DNA of 64,000 bases from Acidobacteriota bacterium (lineage in GTDB: Bacteria > Acidobacteriota > Terriglobia > Bryobacterales > Bryobacteraceae). Made by a program: the position numbers and the translations under genes. The notes below the pieces were generated by a model. It was not told where the DNA came from and ran no database searches. It was given only the letters and a program-made list of their open reading frames with translations. Location: positions 24,636 through 88,635 of the forward strand of contig JACQZR010000129.1 in assembly GCA_016213775.1 (NCBI GenBank). Reading direction: 5' to 3'. Every line of letters begins with the position of its first letter. The first letter of the stretch is position 1. Shown here piece after piece: positions 56,007 through 64,000 of the stretch.

Positions 56007-56777
56007 ATGAGCGTTCTCGATCTCTTCAAACTGGATGGCAAACTGGCGCTAGTGACGGGCTGCCGCCGCGGCATCGGCATGGCGATGGCCGAAGCGCTTG
56101 CCGAAGCCGGCGCTGACATCATCGGTGTCAGCCGTTCGCTGGAAGCCTCTGGCTCCGAAATCGAAAAGCACGTCAGAGCGCTGGGGCGGAAGTTCCACGG
56201 CTACAACTGCAACTTCGCCGACCGTGCCGCCGTGCGCGCCTTCCTCGCGCAAGTCACCACCGACCATCCCGTCATCAACATTCTGGTGAACAACGCCGGC
56301 ATCATCCTCCGCAAGCCCGCCGTAGAGCACCCCGACGAATATTGGGATGAGGTGATCGAAACCAACCTCAACTCGCAGTGGTTCATCAGCCGCGAAGTCG
56401 GTAAAAGTATGGTGGAGCGCGGTTCCGGCAAAATTATCTTTACAGCTTCGCTGCTGACGTTCCAGGGCGGCATCACCGTTCCCGGCTACGCCGCGAGCAA
56501 AGGCGCTGTCGGCCAGTTGACCAAGGCGCTGGCGAACGAGTGGGCCGGCAAGGGCGTGCAGGTGAACGCCATCGCTCCCGGCTACGTCGCCACTGACAAC
56601 ACAACCGCCCTTCGCGCCGATCCGGTGCGCAACCCGGCCATCCTCTCGCGCATTCCCGCCGGCCGGTGGGGCGAACCCGCCGACTTCAAGGGCACTACGG
56701 TCTATCTCGCCTCGCGGGCGTCCGACTACGTCAGCGGCGAAATCGTGGTCGTGGACGGCGGCTGGATGGGCCGGTAA
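56007..56777 (+). CDS. kduD: Short-chain dehydrogenase, KduD-like
   Basis: The 256-residue short-chain dehydrogenase has a nucleotide motif TGCRRGIGMAMA (about 17-28), the NNAG strand (ILVNNAGI), the catalytic Ser in TASLL, and the Tyr-x3-Lys in YAASKGA. The C-terminus ends VVDGGWMGR. Among relatives it is closest by pattern to 2-deoxy-D-gluconate 3-dehydrogenase (KduD), which acts in pectin/uronate degradation. A kdgK-like gene stands at 40369. The ATG at 56007 is preferred over GTG 55998. Confidence 0.82.
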   Translation: MSVLDLFKLDGKLALVTGCRRGIGMAMAEALAEAGADIIGVSRSLEASGSEIEKHVRALGRKFHGYNCNFADRAAVRAFLAQVTTDHPVINILVNNAGIILRKPAVEHPDEYWDEVIETNLNSQWFISREVGKSMVERGSGKIIFTASLLTFQGGITVPGYAASKGAVGQLTKALANEWAGKGVQVNAIAPGYVATDNTTALRADPVRNPAILSRIPAGRWGEPADFKGTTVYLASRASDYVSGEIVVVDGGWMGR

Positions 56778-56858
56778 GCTCTGTCGCCAGGCCGGACATG
56801 GAGCAGAAGGCCAGCCTCGCCGGGTTAGACCGGGAACAATACGTGCGCGCCATCGTCT

Positions 56859-59800
56859 TCAACGCCCGAAATAACCGCTGATGTCCAGCACCAGATGCGT
56901 CTGCCGGTAGGTGTACACATTGATGCTCCCATTCGCCCCGGCAGGCACAATCGCCGTATTCGTCACCGTTTGCCCTTCAAAGGCATTCAACTGCGATGCG
57001 TTCGGTTGCGCCCCGCCCGTATCCCACATAGTGAGGAACGGCATCGGCGACCCGCCGGGCATCGCAGTTGCATTCACCACGTACGCTTTCGCATTCGGCG
57101 GAAGGCCACCGCACCTCGTCGTCGATGACCAGAGCGGCAAAGCGCGCGTCTCGCCCGCTCCCATGAGGGGCCCTCCAAACGGACTCGGGAACCCGCCAAA
57201 CGGTGTCGCCCGCGTATCCGAAGCACGGCATTGCGTCACCGGGAAATAGTAGAGCCCGGCGCCGTTGTCCGGTCCAAAGTAACCATTGATGTCGATGATG
57301 ATGTCGCTGGCATTGTACGCAAACACGTCCATGCTGCCATCCGGCGACACCGGGACTATCAGGTTGTTCGCCAGCGTGCGCCCGGCGAACGAATTCATGT
57401 TCGATACGATCGGCTGCGGCAACCCCGCTGACCATGCCGTGAGGTACGCGAGCGGCCCCGGAGGCACCGCGGTCAAGGTCACCGAATATGCCGTGGCGCC
57501 AACAGGCACGTTGCAGTAGCCGTTGCCCGGGAACTTGAAACGCCGCGTCTCAGCTTGGCCCAGCGTGGGTGGTCCGAACGGCCCCGCCGGTTGACGGTAC
57601 GCCGCCCGCGTCTCCACCACACGGCAAGGAGTCAGCGGATAGTAGGCTGTCGCGGGCAACGCCGGATCGTCTGTGAAGTAGGCGAAGGCATCCAGCAGCA
57701 CGTCCGCATCGTTTGATGTGTACACGTTCACGCTGTTATCCACGCCCACCTTCACGATCGCCGTATTGGCGACGATCTGGCCGTCCGGTGAGCGGATAGT
57801 CCAGAAGTCGGGCTGCGCTTCGCCACTCGGGTACACGGTGACGACATCGGCGATGGCTCCGTTGCGCGGCACCAGCGTCACGTTGAACACCATTGCTTTT
57901 GCGTTCGCCGGAATCGGGCAGCCGACGAAGCCGTTCACACGGATGGTCCGCGTAGTCCCAGCGCTCAGGAACGGCGGCCCGTAGACGCCGGTCTGATACG
58001 CAGGTGCATACTGCGAGCGTGTTTCCAGCAGGCGGCATGGCGGCATCGGCGCGATCTTCAGCCCCGTGGTTGCCGTCGAGATGCCAAACTGCACAACCGC
58101 GATATTGATGCCCGCAATCGTCAGCGTTGCCGCGCGCGGATCGGCGGAAGTATTCGCTCCCACCTGAAACGTCACCGTCCCGCCGCCGGTTCCCGCCGTT
58201 GCGCCGGAGGCCGTAATCCACGCAACCGGTGAAGTCGCGGACCACGTGCAGCCGGCCCCGGTGGTGATGTTGAAGATCTGCGTGTTCGCGCTTGCGGGCA
58301 CCTGCAACGCGGAAGGCGTGATGCCGTACGTGCAAGCGGGCGCGCCGGATTGCGTGATGGTGATCTGGCTGTCCCCAACTGTGATGACGCCGGTACGCGC
58401 TGTAGTGCCATTGTTCGGCGCGACTGTGAAGGGGATGCTCGCGCTGCCGGTGGCTCCCGTGGTTCCAGTAAAGTTGATCCAACTCACGTTGGACGACGCA
58501 GTCCACGGGCAAGCGGTGAAACTGCTGTTGACGTTCAACGTCGCCGAACCACCCGTACTTGGAAACGTCGTGGTGGCACTGAACAGCGACACCTGGCACG
58601 GAGCCGCAGGCTGCGTCACCTGCAGCAGAACTCCCGCAACCCAGACGCTCCCTGTGCGAGCAGACCCCGTTTGATTGCTGTCAAACGTGAGAGTCAATGG
58701 ACCCGTGGTGCCGGTGTTCGAGCCCCGGATCCACTGCAGATCGGAGCTGACGTTAGCGGCGCAGTCGGTGGGACCGTTCATTGCCACCGAAACGCTCCCG
58801 CCGGCGGCCGGGGCATTGATGGCGGTCACCGCCGGAGTAATGGAACACGGCGTTAGCAGGTAGGGAATGCTGTTACTCATCAAGCCAAACTGACCATTCG
58901 CGGCTATCGACACCGAACTGCCAAAATCGGCGGTTGGGAAAAGCAAACGGCGCGTCCCCGCGGACCCCGCAGCGAGCGAGGTTGAAATGAACCCGCCGGA
59001 GTTGGCCGAGCAACTGGCGACGTAGTCGAGCGAATCGTTGACCGCGACATTGATGGCACCTCCCCGGAAACTCCATTCACATGAGGTGAAGCCCGCGGTA
59101 TCCGTGCCGTTCTTTAACACCCCTACACCGCCAAACGATCTCGACCCGGTCTGTACCACTGTGCCCGCGTTTGTTACCGCCACTGTGCGCAGACCACTGC
59201 CCGCAGGATCGACCAGTACGAACGAAGGCGGGTTCGTTAGTTGAAACGACGTGCCGTCAGCAGTCCCCGTTATGAGTCCGCCGTCGGTGATGGCGCCAAG
59301 TGTAGTGCTAGTCGCCCCAGGTACGCCGAATGAGGTAAACGCACCATCGGTGTCGCGGATGAATCCCCGCTGCACTATCGACGGTCCAGTCTTGTCGAAG
59401 TAATACCCCACCACCTTGCCGGCACTGTTGATGGCGCTGGGAATCACGCCGTCATTCAGTGTCGGCGGTGTGAACGTCGTGATCAAGCCGTTGGCGTCGC
59501 GGATGAACCCTCCAGTAATATTCTGCGGCAGCAGGCGCTGAGTCCCTGTAATCTTTCCATCACTGCTCACCGCGGTGACTCGCGGATCCGTCAGCCCGGG
59601 CAGAGTCTGCGCCTGCCAGCGGTATCCGGCCGCCGGCTCCCGAGTTCCCGGCGTCATCGTATAACTCGCCGAGTACGCATTCGGCTCCGCCTGACTCGCC
59701 GTCATCCCCGTCACGCCCGTCGCGTAGAACCGGATGTTGCCAACGTTGGCCGCGGGAGGCGTCCAAATAACCGTAAACACCGTCGTCCCGGTCACCACGC

Positions 59801-60143
59801 TCTGCGACACATACTCCAGGCCATTCTGCGTGCGCAGCGTGGTGAACTCGCCTGCCGTGAAGTGGCCCGCTTGTTGCAGCTCATTCGAAGCCAACCGCGC
59901 CGTGATCTGCATCCCGGTATAGACAAAGTTGTCGGACCACACATGTACCCGGATTTTGATGGGCATCCCAGGCGCATAGCCAAGCGTGCTGAACTCCATC
60001 ACCACCGCGCCTTTGGCTGCGGCTCCCGCATGGCAGGAAGCGCAGGTGGTTTCTCCCGGAGCACCGGTTTTGCCAACAGGTGGATTGACACTATTGGACA
60101 TCAATAGGGAAGGTAGGAAAGCACTCCACAGAATCCAACGCAT
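56859..60143 (-). CDS. Large secreted protein with CxxCH site and BACON repeats
   Basis: The 1094-residue exported protein has a signal peptide. The N-terminal region contains one TCASCH site (heme-binding-like or redox) in a choice-of-anchor-type domain. The middle has repeated GFIRDxxG segments. Three BACON-type domains stand at about 490-740 (CPWTASSNVSWINFTG is characteristic). Three repeats of about 110 residues close the protein, each with a CR..ETR or ASDTR start and an IIDINGYFG-type end. GGAGGAG precedes the ATG at 60143. The frame to 60827 is antisense to the next gene. Confidence 0.82.
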   Translation of the reverse strand: MRWILWSAFLPSLLMSNSVNPPVGKTGAPGETTCASCHAGAAAKGAVVMEFSTLGYAPGMPIKIRVHVWSDNFVYTGMQITARLASNELQQAGHFTAGEFTTLRTQNGLEYVSQSVVTGTTVFTVIWTPPAANVGNIRFYATGVTGMTASQAEPNAYSASYTMTPGTREPAAGYRWQAQTLPGLTDPRVTAVSSDGKITGTQRLLPQNITGGFIRDANGLITTFTPPTLNDGVIPSAINSAGKVVGYYFDKTGPSIVQRGFIRDTDGAFTSFGVPGATSTTLGAITDGGLITGTADGTSFQLTNPPSFVLVDPAGSGLRTVAVTNAGTVVQTGSRSFGGVGVLKNGTDTAGFTSCEWSFRGGAINVAVNDSLDYVASCSANSGGFISTSLAAGSAGTRRLLFPTADFGSSVSIAANGQFGLMSNSIPYLLTPCSITPAVTAINAPAAGGSVSVAMNGPTDCAANVSSDLQWIRGSNTGTTGPLTLTFDSNQTGSARTGSVWVAGVLLQVTQPAAPCQVSLFSATTTFPSTGGSATLNVNSSFTACPWTASSNVSWINFTGTTGATGSASIPFTVAPNNGTTARTGVITVGDSQITITQSGAPACTYGITPSALQVPASANTQIFNITTGAGCTWSATSPVAWITASGATAGTGGGTVTFQVGANTSADPRAATLTIAGINIAVVQFGISTATTGLKIAPMPPCRLLETRSQYAPAYQTGVYGPPFLSAGTTRTIRVNGFVGCPIPANAKAMVFNVTLVPRNGAIADVVTVYPSGEAQPDFWTIRSPDGQIVANTAIVKVGVDNSVNVYTSNDADVLLDAFAYFTDDPALPATAYYPLTPCRVVETRAAYRQPAGPFGPPTLGQAETRRFKFPGNGYCNVPVGATAYSVTLTAVPPGPLAYLTAWSAGLPQPIVSNMNSFAGRTLANNLIVPVSPDGSMDVFAYNASDIIIDINGYFGPDNGAGLYYFPVTQCRASDTRATPFGGFPSPFGGPLMGAGETRALPLWSSTTRCGGLPPNAKAYVVNATAMPGGSPMPFLTMWDTGGAQPNASQLNAFEGQTVTNTAIVPAGANGSINVYTYRQTHLVLDISGYFGR

Positions 60144-60206
60144 AAGGACACTCCTCCGCAAAGTGGACGTGGGTAGTCTCATTCTACAGCAAAGTATAAT
60201 CGGAAA

Positions 60207-61145
60207 TTGCATCGCAGAACGCTTTTGACGACCGTGCTGGGAGGCTTGACCGCCGCCTGTTCGCGCCCACATTTCGTACGAGTCGGGATCGCGGCCCAGC
60301 AGTCCATCTCGCAGGTGCCGGTATACCTCGCGGCGCAGGATGCCCGTACCATCGAATTGACCGACTTCCCCGGCGCATCCAAAGGCATGGAAGCCCTGCT
60401 CGGCGGAAGCATCGATGTCCTCTCCGGCTACTACACCCAAGCCCTCCAGGTCCGGGCGCAGGAGCGCGCCATCGACGTCTTCTTTCCCATCTACGACTCG
60501 CTCCTCATCGCGCTTGCCGTTTCCCCAGCCGCCCGTGATCGCATCCAAACACCGCGCGATCTCAAGGGCGTCAGGATCGGCGTCACCACGCTCGGCTCGG
60601 CCACACATCAATTCGCCGATTTCCTGTTGCGGCGTGCCGGCCTCCAACCCGCCGAAGCAACACCGGTCGCCATTGGCACAGCAGCCCGCGCAGTCGCCGC
60701 CATCGATCGCGGCATCGTCGATGCCGGCGTCGTCACCGATTTCACCATCCGCTATCTCGAAAAGAAACACGGCCCGTTGCGGCTGCTCGCCGACACACGC
60801 ACTCGCGACGGCGTCCAAACCACGCATGGCGCCAGCGCGTTTCCTGGCACAGTGCTAATGGCAAGCCGCCAGTGGCTGGATGCCAACCGCGAACAGGCGA
60901 AAGAGCTCGCGAACGCAGTCGGCCAGGCGATGCAATGGATGCGGCAACATACACCTGACGAGCTCACCGCGCGCATGCCGCCGGAACATTACGGTGGCGA
61001 TCGCGAAGCCTACCTCGCCGCCAATGCTGGGGCGCTCCCTCTGCTCGCGCGCGCTGCCACGATCGACGAAGCCGCCCATCGCTCCGCCGTCGAATTCCTC
61101 GCCCTCCCTGCCACCACGCCATCGGCATTCCGTGAGGTAAGCTGA
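60207..61145 (+). CDS. Substrate-binding lipoprotein of SsuA/THI5 type (first copy)
   Basis: The 312-residue periplasmic-binding-protein-like protein starts at TTG 60207 with an arginine pair and the lipobox LTAAC. The fold shows TDFPGASKGMEALLGGSIDVLSG and GVRIGVTTLGSATHQFADFLLRRAG, typical of the NMT1/SsuA family that binds sulfonates, nitrate or thiamine precursors. Compared with the next gene it lacks about nine residues in the first lobe. No ATPase or permease gene is near. It is followed after six bases by its paralogue. Confidence 0.8.
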   Translation: MHRRTLLTTVLGGLTAACSRPHFVRVGIAAQQSISQVPVYLAAQDARTIELTDFPGASKGMEALLGGSIDVLSGYYTQALQVRAQERAIDVFFPIYDSLLIALAVSPAARDRIQTPRDLKGVRIGVTTLGSATHQFADFLLRRAGLQPAEATPVAIGTAARAVAAIDRGIVDAGVVTDFTIRYLEKKHGPLRLLADTRTRDGVQTTHGASAFPGTVLMASRQWLDANREQAKELANAVGQAMQWMRQHTPDELTARMPPEHYGGDREAYLAANAGALPLLARAATIDEAAHRSAVEFLALPATTPSAFREVS

Positions 61146-61151
61146 ACCACA

Positions 61152-62132
61152 ATGCATCGCCGCCGATTCCTCGCTGCTCCGCTGCTGCTCGCCGGTTGCT
61201 CCAAAACGGACTCCGCGCGTCCCGCCGTCAAGATCGCTGTAGGCGGCCAGTCGCAGCTCGTCTACCTCCCGGCGACGCTCGCGCAGCAGCTTCATCATTA
61301 TCAACAGGAAGGTCTCGACGTTTCCCTCATTGATTTTCCCGGCGGCTCCAAGGCACTTGAAGCGCTCCTCGGCGGCAGCGTCGACGTGGTGTGCGGCTTC
61401 TTCGACCACATCATCCAACTGAACGCCGAAGGCCGCTCGCTCCGGTCCTTTGTCACGATGCTACGCTATCCCGGTCTCGCACTCGTTGTTTCCCCGGCCA
61501 CCAACAGGAAGATCGAGGCTGTTGCCGATCTGAACGGGGCGGTGGTTGGAGTATCCGCCCCTGGCTCCTCCACCGACCTTTTCCTCCGCTACCTGCTGCG
61601 GAAGCACAGCGTCGATCCCGCGAATGTCAGCTTTACCGGAATCGGCATGTCCGCCGGAGCCGTGGCCGCGATGGAGCGCGCCAAAGTCGACGCCGCGATC
61701 ATGGCCGATCCCGCCATCATGATGCTCGCGCGCCGCACCAAATCCAACCTTCGCATCCTGGCCGATACGCGCACCCGGACCGGCGTCAAGGAGGCTTTCG
61801 GTGTAGAACAATATCCTGCCGCCGTGCTTTATTCCACAACCGGCTGGCTGGAGAAGAACGCCGCCACCGCCGCTGCACTCGCCCGCGCCATGCGCAAGAC
61901 CCTCGCCCACATCCAGGCGTCTCCCGATGCGGTAGCCGCCGCCATGCCCAAGGAGTTCCAGGGCGATGACCCTTCCCTCTACGCCGAAGCCGTCGCCAAG
62001 GCGCTCCCCATGTATTCTCCGGATGGCCGCATGCCCGCCGATGGCCCCGCCGCAGTGCAGCGTGTGCTCGCCGTCACCCTGCCCAAAGTGCGTGACGCAA
62101 AGCTCGACCTGCGCGCCACCTACACGGACTGA
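61152..62132 (+). CDS. Substrate-binding lipoprotein of SsuA/THI5 type (second copy)
   Basis: This 326-residue paralogue of the preceding gene has lipobox LLLAGC. The ligand-binding fold is complete: GQSQLVYLPATLAQQLHHYQ, then DFPGGSKALEALLGGSVDVV, GVSAPGSSTDLFLRYLL and VDAAIMADPAI. It would capture a small organic solute for an ABC importer or act as a sensor. The two copies are a tandem duplication that has diverged. No transporter partner lies in the window. Confidence 0.85.
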   Translation: MHRRRFLAAPLLLAGCSKTDSARPAVKIAVGGQSQLVYLPATLAQQLHHYQQEGLDVSLIDFPGGSKALEALLGGSVDVVCGFFDHIIQLNAEGRSLRSFVTMLRYPGLALVVSPATNRKIEAVADLNGAVVGVSAPGSSTDLFLRYLLRKHSVDPANVSFTGIGMSAGAVAAMERAKVDAAIMADPAIMMLARRTKSNLRILADTRTRTGVKEAFGVEQYPAAVLYSTTGWLEKNAATAAALARAMRKTLAHIQASPDAVAAAMPKEFQGDDPSLYAEAVAKALPMYSPDGRMPADGPAAVQRVLAVTLPKVRDAKLDLRATYTD

Positions 62133-62215
62133 CAGCTTCCGAATCCCGGCAGTCCGCGGCTTGAGGAGGGTTTACATTGCTATCATTCGTTAACGGATCG
62201 GCGCTGGAATGATAT

Positions 62216-62227
62216 CCTGATAACAGG
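62216..62227. promoter_or_regulatory. Short palindrome before PIN toxin gene
   Basis: CCTG (62216-62219) and CAGG (62224-62227) flank ATAA, six bases before the toxin start codon. Type II modules are often self-repressed at such sites, but with only four-base arms this could be chance. The 100-base gap before it otherwise shows an AT-rich stretch (62170-62200) suited to a promoter. Confidence 0.3.
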
Positions 62228-62233
62228 TGACGG

Positions 62234-62749
62234 ATGGTTGTGGCCGATGCTTCGGTGCTAATCGTACTAGCTAAGGCACGCTTGCTTGGACTGCTCCACA
62301 TTACCTATGGGAGTGCATTAATGGGACCAGTGGTCTATTTCGAGACCGTGAAGGAAGGCCGTAGAATTGGCGCGCATGAGGTCCAGCGGATTGAGAGCGC
62401 CGTCACGGAGGGCTGGCTGGTCCGAGTACACACGACGTCACAGGAGCAGCGGTTCGCGGCGAGGCTCGAACAGCAATCACAACTGGGCCCAGGCGAATGT
62501 GAGGCCATAAGCCTGGCGAAGCATCGTGGTCAAACTCTGATCGTAGACGACAAAGGGGCGCGGATGACTGCCGAGGGACTTGGCCTCGACTACACCGGCA
62601 CGGTAGGAATTGTGCTGGAAGCATTCCGCAACGGACTCCTGTCCCGGGATGAGGCGGAGGAAGCCGTCGCAAGGGTCAGCCGGCACATGTGGCTCTCCCC
62701 TGCTGTGATCACTACTGTTCTTCGTATGTTGAAGGGGGACGTTCAATGA
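62234..62749 (+). CDS. DUF3368/PIN-type toxin
   Basis: The 171-residue protein starts VVADASVLIVLAK, the first acidic motif of PIN-type ribonucleases. The middle acidic pair is LGPGECEAISLAK, and the last is TLIVDDKGAR. Members of the DUF3368 branch are predicted type II toxins. It overlaps the next gene by four bases (ATGA). Here the toxin gene precedes the antitoxin gene, the less usual order. Confidence 0.8.
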   Translation: MVVADASVLIVLAKARLLGLLHITYGSALMGPVVYFETVKEGRRIGAHEVQRIESAVTEGWLVRVHTTSQEQRFAARLEQQSQLGPGECEAISLAKHRGQTLIVDDKGARMTAEGLGLDYTGTVGIVLEAFRNGLLSRDEAEEAVARVSRHMWLSPAVITTVLRMLKGDVQ

Positions 62750-63069
62750 AGAAAGACCGGCTGGTGGGAGCGAGGCTCCCCATCGAGCTCGTAAAGGAGC
62801 TGGAGACCATTGAATCCGTCGAGCAGAGCGATCGATCCACCACGGTTCGCAAGCTGCTGGCCCGCTCCATCCGCGATTGGAAACTCGAACACCATGCCAA
62901 TCGCTACGCACGCAATCAGCAGTCCCTGGCCCGTAGCGCGCGCGACGCCGGAGTCACGGTGTGGGAAATGCTCGAATACCTCCGGACCCGTAAAATCGCT
63001 GCACAGTATGACGAATCGGACCTGGCACACGACATCGAACGTCTCCAGCGAAACGCCACCAAGGCCTGA
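62746..63069 (+). CDS. UPF0175-like antitoxin with ribbon-helix-helix
   Basis: The 107-residue protein has an N-terminal ribbon-helix-helix (LVGARLPIELVKELETIE and STTVRKLLARSI), which would bind DNA. A C-terminal part fits UPF0175 antitoxins (SARDAGVTVWEMLEYLRTRKI, AQYDESDLAHDIERL). It pairs with the PIN-type toxin upstream, whose stop overlaps its ATG. The family normally neutralises DUF3368 toxins. It converges with a radical SAM gene. Confidence 0.8.
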   Translation: MKKDRLVGARLPIELVKELETIESVEQSDRSTTVRKLLARSIRDWKLEHHANRYARNQQSLARSARDAGVTVWEMLEYLRTRKIAAQYDESDLAHDIERLQRNATKA

Positions 63070-63072
63070 CCA

Positions 63073-64000
63073 TCAACCGTCCAAATACTCCTCCACGCGT
63101 TGCCGTAACTGCTCCACCGGCACCCATCCAAACATCGGACACGCCCGGCAAGTACCAGTCAGATTGCCCGTGAGCAGTCCTTCGCGGATCTCCTGGAACC
63201 CAACGCCATTCAGTTCCCCGGAGATTCCATGCCCATTCAATTCGCCGACTCTCTTGTACTGGCAGCATGGCGCAATCGCCCGGTTCGCCCAAAGAAACGC
63301 TTCGTTCCATGGAGCGATGCAATTTCGCGTCATGCCGGCCACTGTCGCCGGCCCACGAACTACCCGGTCAATGCTCACCAGCTTCTGCGCGCCGTTGTCC
63401 GCGGTGGCCACCTGCGGCTCCAAACGCACCACCCGGCCACGGCCGTTGAGCGCCTCTTCAACAGCCGGCAGGATACCGAACCACTTCCCCCCACCCTCGG
63501 CAATCGCCTTCGCCTGCATTACGTGCTTCTTCGCCAGCCACAGTTCGTCGCGCGTCATCGCAGCCAGCGGACGCACGTTCACCGCATCCGGCAAATCGGG
63601 ATATTGCGCCAGGTCGGAAAGCTGGAAATGGTCGACACCAACGGCCATCCCAACCGCCACCCAATCTCTCAGTCCGAAAATCACACGATCGTTCGCAACG
63701 CAGTTCCAGATCAGATACGGCGGCTTGCGGCGCTCGGCGATGGCCGCCACACGCACCCGCGCGTTGTTCTGTAGAAACTGGTAAAAGTCCGCGCCCTGCC
63801 GGATGGCCGCGTAGAGCGATGCATCCACCGTATCGCAACTCGTGCTCAGTTCCTTGCAGTGCGAGAGCGCCTGGATCGCGCGGTCCGGCATCGCCTTTGC
63901 GAGATTGGTGATGATGGACACCGCCATGCCGGCTTCCACCAGCCGGTACAGATAACGGTCCCAATCCTTCACGATGGTGGTCTCGCCGACGCCGGAAATC
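63073..64000 (-). CDS. Radical SAM/SPASM protein (5' end missing)
   Basis: The visible 308 or so codons continue past the right edge, so the start, including the CxxxCxxC iron-sulfur motif, is not seen. At the edge ISGVGETTI is a radical SAM barrel strand. The middle shows further barrel segments. The C-terminus holds a SPASM-type cysteine array: RNCIAPW, APCCQY and GTCRACPMFG. Such enzymes modify peptides or other substrates with 5'-deoxyadenosyl radicals. The substrate is unknown. Confidence 0.8.
   Translation of the reverse strand, partial: ISGVGETTIVKDWDRYLYRLVEAGMAVSIITNLAKAMPDRAIQALSHCKELSTSCDTVDASLYAAIRQGADFYQFLQNNARVRVAAIAERRKPPYLIWNCVANDRVIFGLRDWVAVGMAVGVDHFQLSDLAQYPDLPDAVNVRPLAAMTRDELWLAKKHVMQAKAIAEGGGKWFGILPAVEEALNGRGRVVRLEPQVATADNGAQKLVSIDRVVRGPATVAGMTRNCIAPWNEAFLWANRAIAPCCQYKRVGELNGHGISGELNGVGFQEIREGLLTGNLTGTCRACPMFGWVPVEQLRQRVEEYLDG

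Noticed and set aside
60144..60827. Upstream extension of the 1094-residue BACON protein
   Set aside because: It is antisense to the substrate-binding lipoprotein, and a strong ribosome binding site stands before the ATG at 60143.

Overview
The window is about 64 kb of GC-rich bacterial chromosome with short intergenic gaps and many overlapping start and stop codons. The gene mix is typical of Acidobacteriota of the Solibacter/Bryobacter type. It includes a TPR-bearing Ser/Thr kinase, two VWFA-type secreted proteins, a DUF6599 gene after secA, BNR/BACON/anchor-type secreted giants, a PEP-CTERM protein, Tat-exported Gfo/Idh and sugar-isomerase-like proteins, a sulfatase and uronate-catabolism genes. 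This placement is inferred from gene content; there is no rRNA gene here to confirm it. No CRISPR array, insertion sequence, prophage or intact tRNA was seen.

Layout. 0-1 kb: two small unknown genes and a degenerate tRNA-like relic. 1-11 kb: Ser/Thr kinase, PHP/DUF3604-type protein, ADP-ribosylglycohydrolase, alpha/beta hydrolase, Gfo/Idh oxidoreductase and PEP-CTERM protein. 11-15 kb: secA with a DUF6599 gene. 15-17 kb: an uncharacterised three-gene cassette (TIGR04255 plus two small conserved-looking proteins) behind a large DNA dyad. 17-22 kb: ECF sigma factor, zinc-binding anti-sigma factor and a convergent TPR-CHAT peptidase. 22-26 kb: three secreted/OmpA-type proteins and a two-gene ABC exporter. 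26.4-28.3 kb: a graveyard of toxin-antitoxin modules (two hicBA, one higBA, one intact parDE), with several single-base lesions. 28-34.6 kb: a molybdenum hydroxylase operon (FAD, 2Fe-2S and Mo subunits) running into a MoaD/ThiS-like protein and a sulfatase. 34.6-43 kb: hairpin-rich spacer, trxA, glgA, a giant BNR protein, a KDG-kinase-like gene, a VWA protein and an S24 peptidase.

43-54 kb: an acyl-CoA synthetase/GNAT protein that has lost half of its ATP-grasp domain; ubiE and aroB; a tightly overlapping five-gene cluster with two D-Ala-D-Ala-ligase-like enzymes; nadB, which reads in frame into a small ParB/sulfiredoxin-like protein; a dual-specificity phosphatase; and an NAD-type isocitrate dehydrogenase. 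54-64 kb: VWA protein, sugar isomerase and KduD-like dehydrogenase, a 1094-residue BACON protein, two tandem substrate-binding lipoproteins without a transporter, a PIN/UPF0175 toxin-antitoxin pair, and a radical SAM gene cut by the right edge.

The best candidates for undescribed biology are the TIGR04255 cassette, the ParB-like plus phosphatase pair, the sigma/anti-sigma/CHAT locus and the twin ATP-grasp cluster. All homology statements come from reading the protein sequences; no database search was run.
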